Source: UBA6054 sp963975575
GTDB taxonomy: Bacteria; Planctomycetota; Phycisphaerae; Phycisphaerales; UBA1924
DNA length: 64,000 bases
Direction of reading: 5' to 3'
Assembly (NCBI GenBank): GCA_963975575.1
Contig: CAXBHL010000001.1
Span: forward strand, 124,001-188,000
Under the pieces are notes generated by a model. The model was given only the letters and a program-made list of their open reading frames with translations, searched no databases and had not been told where the DNA came from. Positions 39,134-46,321 of this stretch are shown piece after piece. The translations under genes were made by a program, and so were the position numbers. The stretch's first letter is position 1. Every line of letters starts with the position of its first letter.

Positions 39134-40387
39134 ATGAATATGCACTCGGCCCTGGCGCTCATCGCGGCGACCGCCGCGGGCGCCCACGCCCAGCAGGTCA
39201 GCCTGCAGATGCTCGGCAACATCTACCCGCTCGACATGTCCGCCGACGGCACCGTCATCGTCGGCAACGACTTCGTATACGAGACCGTCCGCTGGACCGA
39301 ATCCGGCGGCCTGGTCAATCTCGGTCGCGGCACCCAGTCCCTCGGACGCGGAGCGGGCACCCCGGACGTGTCCGACGATGGCACCCGAGTCAGCGCGTCG
39401 ATCATCACCTCCGACGGCCAGTATGTCACGCAGGGCGTCTGGACCGAGGGTCAGGGCTGGACCGAACTCATGCCCCCGCCCCCCGCCGACGGCGGCCTGA
39501 TCGACCTGGCATACGGCTCGGCCTGGGGCATCTCCGGCGACGGGCAGCAACTCGTCGGTTTGTACTGGCGCCCGAACGATTTCGCCAACGGCGGCGCGCA
39601 CGCCTCGATCGCGAGCACGCCCGGCGGCGTCACGGATCTGGGCTCGAGCGGCGGGAACAGCCGCGCCAACCACGCCAACTACGACGGGTCCGTGATCGTC
39701 GGATGGGACGAGGGCACCGGCGGCGTCTGGCAGCCCACCGTGTGGGAGAACGGCGTGCTCACCCGCCTCCCGACCGAAGAAGCCTTCACCGAGGCAACCC
39801 ACGTCAATCCCGCGGGCGACATCATCGGCGGCTACGTGTACGACACCATCTTCGGCTACTTCCCCGCCGCCCTGTGGGACCGCACACCGACCGGGTGGGA
39901 CCTGCGCGTCCTCGGCACCCTGTTCGGCACCACGGGACCATTCGGCCTCGCCTCCGTCGGGGGGATGACGCCCGACGGATCGATCGTGGTCGGATACAAC
40001 CGCTTCAACCCGTCCGCCTCGACCGGCTTCATCTGGACCGAGGACGACGGGATGGAGGACATCAAGGTCTGGCTGACCGACCGCGGCATCACCATCCCGG
40101 CCCAGCTGCTCATCCTCGACCTGACCTGCATCTCGGCCGACGGGCTGATCATGGCGGGCATCGGCGTCAATCGCAACAACGGGTTCCCCCAGGGCTTCCG
40201 CATCGTGATCACGCCGGCGTGCGCGGCCGACTGGAACAAAGACGGCCTGGTCAACTTCTTCGACGTCTCGGGCTTCATCGCGGACTTCAACGCCGCCGAC
40301 CCCGCAGCGGACCTCAACGGCGACACGCTCTTCAACTTCTTCGACGTGGCCGAGTTCATCGCGATCTACAACGCCGGTTGCCCGTAA
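39134..40387 (+). CDS. Secreted HAF-repeat protein with GC-type dockerin (copy 2)
   Basis: 417 residues from the ATG at 39134, preceded by AAGGAA. Signal peptide (LALIAATAAGAHAQ), HAF-like repeats (LDMSADGTVIVGN, VSDDGTRVSAS, ISGDGQQLVGLY, MTPDGSIVVGY, ISADGLIMAGI), then the dockerin pair (VNFFDVSGFIADFN, FNFFDVAEFIAIYNAGCP). Same architecture as copy 1, so they are a tandem duplication with diverged repeats. Probably co-transcribed; no terminator was seen between them. Confidence 0.85.
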   Translation: MNMHSALALIAATAAGAHAQQVSLQMLGNIYPLDMSADGTVIVGNDFVYETVRWTESGGLVNLGRGTQSLGRGAGTPDVSDDGTRVSASIITSDGQYVTQGVWTEGQGWTELMPPPPADGGLIDLAYGSAWGISGDGQQLVGLYWRPNDFANGGAHASIASTPGGVTDLGSSGGNSRANHANYDGSVIVGWDEGTGGVWQPTVWENGVLTRLPTEEAFTEATHVNPAGDIIGGYVYDTIFGYFPAALWDRTPTGWDLRVLGTLFGTTGPFGLASVGGMTPDGSIVVGYNRFNPSASTGFIWTEDDGMEDIKVWLTDRGITIPAQLLILDLTCISADGLIMAGIGVNRNNGFPQGFRIVITPACAADWNKDGLVNFFDVSGFIADFNAADPAADLNGDTLFNFFDVAEFIAIYNAGCP

Positions 40388-40498
40388 GGCCGAGGGCCAC
40401 AGCCCGCCCGTGCCCGACCAATCCGTGTTTCGCGTCCGGGCCCTGCCGCGGTACCATGGTTTCCGACAACGGACCATGAACCCGACGGAAGGGAAGAG

Positions 40499-43300
40499 AT
40501 GCGTCGAACCCGAATCCTGCCGCCGCTGGCCGCCATCGCCTTGTTCGTCCTCCCCGGCACCGGGCGGGCGGGCCCACTCCCGCCCGCCTCGCCGGTGCCC
40601 GCGGGCGAGCGACCGTTCGAGTACCGGCTCGACGGCATGACCGATAACCTCGCGTTCTCCGACGCGGTCCCCAGCCCGGAATCCTTTCTGGGCTACGCCA
40701 CCGGCGAGCGATTCACCCGCCACCACGACACCGTGGCCTACGTCCGCGCCCTGGCCGAGTCCTCGGACCGCGCAGTCTACCTGCCCTACGGGCGCACCAA
40801 CCAGCACCGCGAGCTGGGCATCCTGACCGTCTCGTCGCCCGCGAACATCGCCCGGCTGGACGAGATCCTCGAACGCAACCGGTCGCTCTCCCGGCCCGGC
40901 GAGACGGACGCCGACGGCGCGGCCGCGGTCGCGCGGGACAACCCCGCGGTGATGTGGCTGAGTTTCAATGTGCACGGCAACGAGGCTTCGTGCACCGAGG
41001 CCGCCCAGCAGCTCGCCTACACGCTCGTCGCCTCGACGAACCGGGAGATCGCCGACCTGCTCGAGCGGGTGGTCGTGGTGATCGACCCGTGCCTGAACCC
41101 CGACGGCCGGTCTCGCTACGTGCACTGGTACGAGCAGGTGGTGGGCGCCAACCCCGACCCCGACGGCGCCGCCCGCGAGCACCACGAGCCCTGGCCCTCC
41201 GGCCGGGCCAACCACTACTTGTTCGATCTCAACCGCGACTGGATCTGGGGCACGCAGCGCGAGTCCCGCGCCCGCATGGCGATGTACCGGCGCTACATGC
41301 CGCAGGTCCACGTCGACTACCACGAGCAGGGCATGCACGCGCCATACTTTATGGGCGCGGGTGACACGCCGTACAACGCCAACATCCCCGCCGAGTCCAA
41401 GGAGTGGTTCGACCGGCTCGGCCGGGCCAGCGCCGGCGCGTTCGACCGCGCGGGCCTGCCCTACGCCACCAAGGAACGCTTCGACTACCTCTACCCCGGT
41501 TACGGCAAGGTCACGCCGGTCTACCACGGCGCGATTTCGCTGCTGACCGAGCAGGGCGGGCACGGGCGCGCCGGGCTCTCGATCGACGTGCTCGCCGAGG
41601 GGGCGCCGGGGTACAACCTCTCGCTGCGCGACCGCGCCCGCAACCACTTCATCACCGCGATGGCCTACGTGGAACACACCGCCGCCCACCGCGCCGAGCA
41701 GATCGAGCGCTTCGCCCGATTCTTCCGCGAGTCCTCCGAGCGAGCCCAGGGCCACGTGGCGGGCTTCGTCATCGCCGCGAACAACGATCCCGACAAGCTT
41801 GCCCGCGTGTGGGACCTCTGCGCCGCCCACGGCATCGAGATCCGCCGCCTCACCCGCGACGCCGAGATGGCCGGCCCGCTCGTCCGCGGCTACTTCCCGC
41901 CCTTCGTCTCCGATGCCGACTCGGTCACGATCGAGCAGGACGCGTGGTACATCCCCGCCGCCCAGCCGATGGGCCGCCTCGCGCAGACGCTCTTCGAGCG
42001 TGACACCGTCGTCGAGGACCGGGACACCTACGACATCACGAGCTGGTCCTTCCCCGTCATGCTCGGGCTCGACGCGTTCGAGGTGGGCGCGCCGCTCCCG
42101 CCCGCCGATCTGGAGCCGCTCGCGGCGTACCAGCCCCACGCCGACCGGGCCCTCTCCGACCGCCCGACCCTCGAGAGCGCCTACGCCTTCTTTGTCGACA
42201 GCGACCAGCACCGATTCCCCGAGGTCCTCGCGACCGCGTCCGAGATGGGCATCTTCGCCCGTCTGACCGAATCGGAGATCGAGCTGGCCCCGGGCACGAT
42301 CGTGCCCGCCGGCTCGCTCCTCGTGCTCCCCTCACGCAACGACAAAGACACGCTGGGCCTGTTCGTCGGCCGGCTCTGGGGCAAGGGCTTCGACATGCAC
42401 GCGTCCGACACCGGCTATCCCGTCCGCGGCCCGGCGATCGGCAACTCGGGCAACCGCCGCTTCATCCCCGCCTCCGTGGTCCTCGCCTCGGGTCCGGCCT
42501 TCAGCTCGCTCAGCTTCGGCCACACCTGGCACCTGCTCGACCGTGTCAGCCCGACCGAGCACTCGGTGGTGAACCTCGAAGACTTCGGCTCGGTCGACTG
42601 GGCCCGCACGAACGTGCTCGTGCTGCCCAGCGGGCGGATGAGCGCCCTGTCGGGTTCCAATCTCGATGCGCTCAAATCGTGGCTCCGCGCCGGCGGCACC
42701 GTCGTCGCCCTGTCGGGCAGCGCAACCTGGGCGTCGTCCGAACTCGTCGGCCTCGAGCGCGAGCAGAACGTCAAGCCCGAGGAAGAACTGCCCGAGCTGG
42801 CCTGGGACACGACCGACCGCACCCCCTCGGAAAAACTCCACACCCTCACCTACGCCCAGCGCGAAGCCCGCGGCATCGACCGGCGCGTGCCCGGCGTGCT
42901 CTTGGCGGCCGAGATCGACACCACCCACCCGCTGGCCGCCGGTCTGGACCCGTTGGTCGGCTTCCACATGTTCTCGGGGTCCCCGCTCCCCGTGGGCGAC
43001 AGCGGCTACGTGCTCGCGCGGTTCGCCGAGTTCGCGCCCCGCGAAGACGCCGACCCGCGCTCTCTCGCCCCGCGCATCGGCGGCAGCATCTCGGCCGCCA
43101 ACCTGCACACCCTCTCCGGCCAGCCGGCCGTCACGCACCACCGCGTCGGCCGCGGCAACGTCATCTGCTTCGCCAGCGACCCCACGAACCGCGGCCTCAA
43201 CCACGCGGGCATGCGCCTGCTCCTCCACGCGATCCACCTCGGCCCGTCGATGTCCGGCAACCAGCCCCTGGGCGAAGACGACCACGAGCACGGCGGCTGA
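40499..43300 (+). CDS. Secreted M14-family zinc carboxypeptidase
   Basis: 933 residues with a signal peptide (LAAIALFVLPGTGRAG). The peptidase domain carries the zinc motif H-x-x-E in SFNVHGNEASCTEA, then VVVIDPCLNPDGRSRYVHWY, FDLNRDWIW and VHVDYHEQGMHAPYF, which supplies a further histidine. A long C-terminal region (residues about 480-930) includes YDITSWSFPVMLGL and a glutamine-amidotransferase-like part (NVLVLPSGRMSAL, LRAGGTVVALSG, GRGNVICFASDP). This matches large secreted M14 peptidases of bacteria. It should remove C-terminal residues from peptides outside the cell. Confidence 0.88.
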   Translation: MRRTRILPPLAAIALFVLPGTGRAGPLPPASPVPAGERPFEYRLDGMTDNLAFSDAVPSPESFLGYATGERFTRHHDTVAYVRALAESSDRAVYLPYGRTNQHRELGILTVSSPANIARLDEILERNRSLSRPGETDADGAAAVARDNPAVMWLSFNVHGNEASCTEAAQQLAYTLVASTNREIADLLERVVVVIDPCLNPDGRSRYVHWYEQVVGANPDPDGAAREHHEPWPSGRANHYLFDLNRDWIWGTQRESRARMAMYRRYMPQVHVDYHEQGMHAPYFMGAGDTPYNANIPAESKEWFDRLGRASAGAFDRAGLPYATKERFDYLYPGYGKVTPVYHGAISLLTEQGGHGRAGLSIDVLAEGAPGYNLSLRDRARNHFITAMAYVEHTAAHRAEQIERFARFFRESSERAQGHVAGFVIAANNDPDKLARVWDLCAAHGIEIRRLTRDAEMAGPLVRGYFPPFVSDADSVTIEQDAWYIPAAQPMGRLAQTLFERDTVVEDRDTYDITSWSFPVMLGLDAFEVGAPLPPADLEPLAAYQPHADRALSDRPTLESAYAFFVDSDQHRFPEVLATASEMGIFARLTESEIELAPGTIVPAGSLLVLPSRNDKDTLGLFVGRLWGKGFDMHASDTGYPVRGPAIGNSGNRRFIPASVVLASGPAFSSLSFGHTWHLLDRVSPTEHSVVNLEDFGSVDWARTNVLVLPSGRMSALSGSNLDALKSWLRAGGTVVALSGSATWASSELVGLEREQNVKPEEELPELAWDTTDRTPSEKLHTLTYAQREARGIDRRVPGVLLAAEIDTTHPLAAGLDPLVGFHMFSGSPLPVGDSGYVLARFAEFAPREDADPRSLAPRIGGSISAANLHTLSGQPAVTHHRVGRGNVICFASDPTNRGLNHAGMRLLLHAIHLGPSMSGNQPLGEDDHEHGG

Positions 43301-43327
43301 GCACGGCGAGTGGCCCGGAGGCGGCTC

Positions 43328-43567
43328 ATGCAACAACATCTCCTCCAGCTTTGCGAGCTGCTCGAGATCGATTTCGCTCAGGTCATGTCGGTGCTCCGTG
43401 ATGATGTGCGGCCGGCGACGTCTTCCTGTGCCGCAGTCGTTGAGTTGAAGACCGCTCTCAGTAATAGTGACACTCCGCAGTTCTCCCGGGATCGAACCGA
43501 GAAGAAGACTGGGAGAAAATGTCCAGTAAAGAAGGCCCGGCGGAAGTTTCGGCAGGGAACAAACTAA
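43328..43567 (+). CDS. Small basic-tailed protein, unknown
   Basis: 79 residues starting 27 bases after the peptidase stop, with GGAGG seven bases before the ATG. The N-terminal 30 residues (LLQLCELLEIDFAQVMSVL) are helical and acidic; the C-terminus (RKCPVKKARRKFRQG) is strongly basic. No homologue recognised. It is at the left edge of the lower-GC region and ends 60 bases before the MarR-like gene. Confidence 0.45.
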   Translation: MQQHLLQLCELLEIDFAQVMSVLRDDVRPATSSCAAVVELKTALSNSDTPQFSRDRTEKKTGRKCPVKKARRKFRQGTN

Positions 43568-43626
43568 CGACGCGATGGGCAGGATCCCGAAGCACCAAGT
43601 GTCGGACGTCGAGGGAGGACACACAA

Positions 43627-43950
43627 GTGTCAGAGATTTTCCGCATATCGATCGTCATCCAGGTCGTCCGTGATCTGGACGCAACGCTTCCCGTTCAGGA
43701 TCTGCACGGATTCCTCTACATCACCAACAATCCCGGCTGCAGGGTCACCGATCTCCAGAACAACCTCGGCGTTTCCTCGGCATCCGCAACCCGCATCGTG
43801 CATCGGCTGGGCCATTTCGAGTCCAAAGGCCGTGTGGGGCTCGGGCTCATCACGGTCGAAACAGACAAGGAGGACCGGCGTCAACGCTGTCTATGGCTCT
43901 CGACGAAGGGCCAGAAACTGGTCAAGCGGATGGAGAGCGCGATGAACTAG
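43627..43950 (+). CDS. MarR-like winged-helix regulator
   Basis: 107 residues from GTG 43627, which has GGGAGGA seven bases upstream. The centre is a winged helix: DLHGFLYITNNPGCRVTDLQ, then NNLGVSSASATRIVHRLGHF (recognition helix) and a wing with DKEDRRQRCLWLSTKGQ, the MarR-type wing and helix. Short for MarR (usually 140-150), lacking the C-terminal dimer helix. It may control a mobile element; the element around it is mostly lost. Confidence 0.75.
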   Translation: MSEIFRISIVIQVVRDLDATLPVQDLHGFLYITNNPGCRVTDLQNNLGVSSASATRIVHRLGHFESKGRVGLGLITVETDKEDRRQRCLWLSTKGQKLVKRMESAMN

Positions 43951-44390
43951 TTGCTGGGACCGTCGTGAAGCGCCGCTCGAAAACATTCTGGCTCGGGGAA
44001 GGCCATCGTGTACGCTCTTCCCTAATGCAAAGAGTTCACCGCCAGGCTCTGGCGTCGACCCGAAGGAGTGGGAGGAGAAAGCTCTCCTACCCAATCCGAA
44101 GAACCCCGCGACAACCAACCAGGCTCTGTGGTTCGAAGGCGGCTTCCTGAATCACAAACTCTTTGAAGAGGAGCTCAACAATGGAAACTGGCACGAATCA
44201 GTCCCCGAAGCCAGTCCGTCGGCAGTGTATGCGATTGTGGCGGCTTGAGTTCCCTGCTTTCGGGCCACTTCCCGCTTCGCTGCGCGGCCCTCCGGAGGAT
44301 GGTAGAATCGCTCGATCTTTCTTACCCTGTTGGCGGACCGAAGGGGTTTCGCGAAGATCGACTGACTTTTTAATCGGAGTCCGAGCAGAC
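43951..44390. other. Decayed region between MarR-like gene and broken recombinase
   Basis: About 440 bases with lower GC than the surroundings. No intact gene; it contains the orphan coding fragment described at 44003-44248. Nothing else was recognised. Confidence 0.5.
44003..44248 (+). pseudogene. Orphan C-terminal coding fragment
   Basis: The second reading frame from about 44003 to the stop at 44246-44248 gives a protein-like run with balanced composition: DPKEWEEKALLPNPKNPATT, then NQALWFEGGFLNHKLFEEEL and NNGNWHESVPEASPSAVYAI. No start codon or ribosome binding site precedes it. It looks like the surviving end of a gene whose front has been lost; the family was not recognised. This is consistent with deletion within a mobile element. 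Confidence 0.4.
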
Positions 44391-44774
44391 ATGGCGGCGA
44401 CTGTGGACAAGTGGGCGGGGTTGAATCAGCGCATACAGGGGCTCTATGCCTCCGGCCGCCCGATCCCCGGAGCGATTAGCGATCTCTCTGACGGTGAGGC
44501 GACAATCGTCTTTGCCGATTCTGTCCTCTCGGAGCTTTCCAAGTGGATACGCGAGGCCCATCAACTCGCCGTGAATGACCGCCGAGACTCGATTGTTGTC
44601 GACCTCGCAGAGGCAGTACGCGAGTGGGCATGCGCGCGCCGACCCGCCTCCACGACTTACGCCATACTTTCGGATTCACATTGCGTGATCGCGACGTACC
44701 GCTGGAAACAATCATGGGCCTTATGCGGCACGCCAATGTTAAAGAGACGATGGTCTACGCTAACTATACTTTGA
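44391..44774 (+). CDS. Hybrid open frame over the recombinase remnant
   Basis: 127 codons from an ATG with only a distant GGAG upstream. The first 80 residues (MAATVDKWAGLNQRIQGLYA, FADSVLSELSKWIREAHQLA) look like ordinary protein. The last about 50 residues are the wrong frame of the recombinase fragment at 44624. It may be the truncated front of another gene joined by deletion to the recombinase tail. Not recognised. Confidence 0.35.
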   Translation: MAATVDKWAGLNQRIQGLYASGRPIPGAISDLSDGEATIVFADSVLSELSKWIREAHQLAVNDRRDSIVVDLAEAVREWACARRPASTTYAILSDSHCVIATYRWKQSWALCGTPMLKRRWSTLTIL

Positions 44775-44821
44775 CAGAAGGCGCACGCCGCATTCAGTCG
44801 CTTAATGGCCTCGTCAGCTAG
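44624..44821 (+). pseudogene. C-terminal remnant of a tyrosine recombinase (integrase)
   Basis: 65 codons from a GTG to the stop at 44819-44821. It keeps the end of the catalytic domain: RLHDLRHTFG with H10 and R13 of the H-x-x-R box, RHANVKETMVYAN with H36, and the nucleophile Y45 nine residues later. The N-terminal domain and the first catalytic arginine are missing, so it cannot be active. It converges with the gene at 44818 and lies about 860 bases from the tmRNA 3' end, the kind of site such integrases use. Confidence 0.85.
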
Positions 44822-45507
44822 GACACTCGGCCAGCGCGTAGCTCAGCCATAAAAGTTGGCACCTTCACTAGGAATCCGCGTTCTTGTCCCGGAAGACGAC
44901 GGACCCAGATCGGATCCTTCTTTTTGTTTTGTCTCCGATATTCGCTGATCCACTTTGTGATCGTTTGTGGCCGTCTTCCGAGAGCTTCTGCGAGTTCCTC
45001 ACGCGTGCATAGATCTCTTCCTTCTAGCGCCGACAGGTAGGAGCTAGGAGCCAGCGTCGCCGCCATGCAGGCGATCATCATCAGATCCGCGACGAATCGC
45101 TGGAGTCGGTATCGCGCGTCGAGAGGATCTGCGTAGTCTTCGATCCTGACAAGACGCCGGCCCCTTTCCAAGCCGCTCTCATAGATGTCTACCTCTTCGA
45201 GAACACGAAAGTCAGCCATCGTGAGTTCAGTTCCTGCTTCATAGAGTGTCTGCTCTCGGAGCGCCTTCTGGATGTCGACTCGCTCGGCCTTAAAGTCGGC
45301 AGCCTTGAAGTCGCCCCGAGCCATGGCGTCGAGTATCTGCTGTGCACGTGCCCGAGCCCGATTGAGATCAGGACCAAGTGGAAACGAGTGTCGTTCGCCC
45401 CTGAACTGACGCTTGAGATAGTAGTTGGGGCCTTTGCCCCTACTGCGTAGGCCTCGCGGCCCACTCGGGACCTGCATGTCTTTCTCGCTCTGCTGACGCT
45501 TTGACAT
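44818..45507 (-). CDS. Integrase-arm-like N-terminus joined to an HTH domain
   Basis: 229 residues. Residues about 15-55 (GKGPNYYLKRQFRGERHSFP, LGPDLNRARARAQQILDAMA) resemble the arm-site-binding domain at the front of phage integrases. Residues about 165-190 (TREELAEALGRRPQTITKWI) form a helix-turn-helix like those of excisionases or small regulators. No recombinase catalytic residues are present. It begins close to short phased repeats next to the tmRNA terminator. Possibly a recombination-directionality factor or regulator of the lost element; function unproven. Confidence 0.65.
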   Translation of the reverse strand: MSKRQQSEKDMQVPSGPRGLRSRGKGPNYYLKRQFRGERHSFPLGPDLNRARARAQQILDAMARGDFKAADFKAERVDIQKALREQTLYEAGTELTMADFRVLEEVDIYESGLERGRRLVRIEDYADPLDARYRLQRFVADLMMIACMAATLAPSSYLSALEGRDLCTREELAEALGRRPQTITKWISEYRRQNKKKDPIWVRRLPGQERGFLVKVPTFMAELRAGRVS

Positions 45508-45518
45508 TGGGGGCTTCC

Positions 45519-45562
45519 GGGACAGATTTGGGACAGTTTCGCCTGAATCTACGCGAATCTAC
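45519..45562. repeat. Helically phased short repeats beside tmRNA
   Basis: GGGACAG at 45519-45525 and 45530-45536 (11 bases apart), then GAATCTAC at 45545-45552 and 45555-45562 (10 bases apart). Two pairs of direct repeats with helical spacing, between an integrase-like gene and the tmRNA terminator, look like arm-type binding sites of an integrase or operator sites. Confidence 0.5.
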
Positions 45563-45611
45563 ACGAACTTATCAGGCCCGTCGAACGGCTTGGCAGCGCC
45601 CTAAGTCTAGC

Positions 45612-45641
45612 AAAAAGGCCCGCTTGCGGCGGCAAGCGGGC
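45612..45641 (-). terminator. Rho-independent terminator of tmRNA
   Basis: On the minus strand a perfect 10-bp stem GCCCGCTTGC/GCAAGCGGGC with a 4-base loop is followed by CTTTTTG. It lies 40 bases past the tmRNA 3' end. Confidence 0.95.
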
Positions 45642-45680
45642 CCTAGCCCAGATCCCGGGCAGAAAGCCCGGAACTTGAAA

Positions 45681-46031
45681 TGGAGCCGGGGGGAATCGAA
45701 CCCCCGTCCCGAGATAGTCAGCAAGATGCTTCTACGCGTGTATTCGATCATTTAATCTCGGCCTCGCACCGGGGATCGACACCCTGTGCTTCGGCCCAGC
45801 CGCTTGAAACCTCCTCGCCACCGCGCCAAGAGGCGCCACGCGGTGACCAGCCCGATGATCTGGATTCCCCGCCCCATCGGGCGTCAGGCGGAGAATCGGA
45901 GACCTGTATTAGGCCGCCATTGCGAACTGCGGTTCGGCAGTTATGAATTTGCGTGCTTTTAACGAGGCCAGCACGCCCCTCGACGCGCCACACCAAGCCT
46001 TCCCTATCCGGTCGAATGCCATATCGGCCCC
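45681..46031 (-). ncRNA. ssrA: Transfer-messenger RNA (tmRNA), one-piece
   Basis: About 351 bases. The 5' end GGGGCCG (46031 downward) pairs with CGGCTCC before the discriminator A at 45681, and the T arm GGGGG TTCGATT CCCCC is intact; CCA is not encoded. The tag frame reads from GCA at 45956-45954 to TAA at 45911-45909: ARKFITAEPQFAMAA. The AMAA end is a variant of the usual ALAA protease signal. It rescues stalled ribosomes with SmpB and marks the product for proteolysis. Confidence 0.95.
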
Positions 46032-46321
46032 AACTTGTCAAAGAACGCGGGAGAACCCGCCACCGACTCTACGCCTCCGGGCCCGCGCGGGTTCGCGGCG
46101 GCCGCCCCGCCCGGCCCCGGCCCCACCCGAATAAAGCCCGAACGTCAGATTTGGGTCCTCAAATCGGGCCTCGACGAAGCATTGCCGGGTTTCTCCCCGA
46201 GGTTCCAACAAAATGGGTTCTCAACCCCGGTTTTTTCAGGTAGAGTGCATCCGAGAGGCCCACCCCGCCGTTCGGGCCCGTTTCGTGGGTTTTTGGCAGA
46301 CAATCGGAGAGAGGTACGACC

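Noticed and set aside
39026..42211. Open frame of about 1060 codons on the minus strand
   Set aside because: It runs antisense to two genes with signal peptides, clear repeats and peptidase motifs; its sequence is dominated by R, G, A, V and E, as expected from antisense of GC-rich codons.
43478..43503. tRNA-like T-arm sequence (CGGTTCGATCCCGG on the minus strand)
   Set aside because: No acceptor, anticodon or D arm can be found on either side, so it is not a tRNA gene and too short to call an attachment-site remnant.
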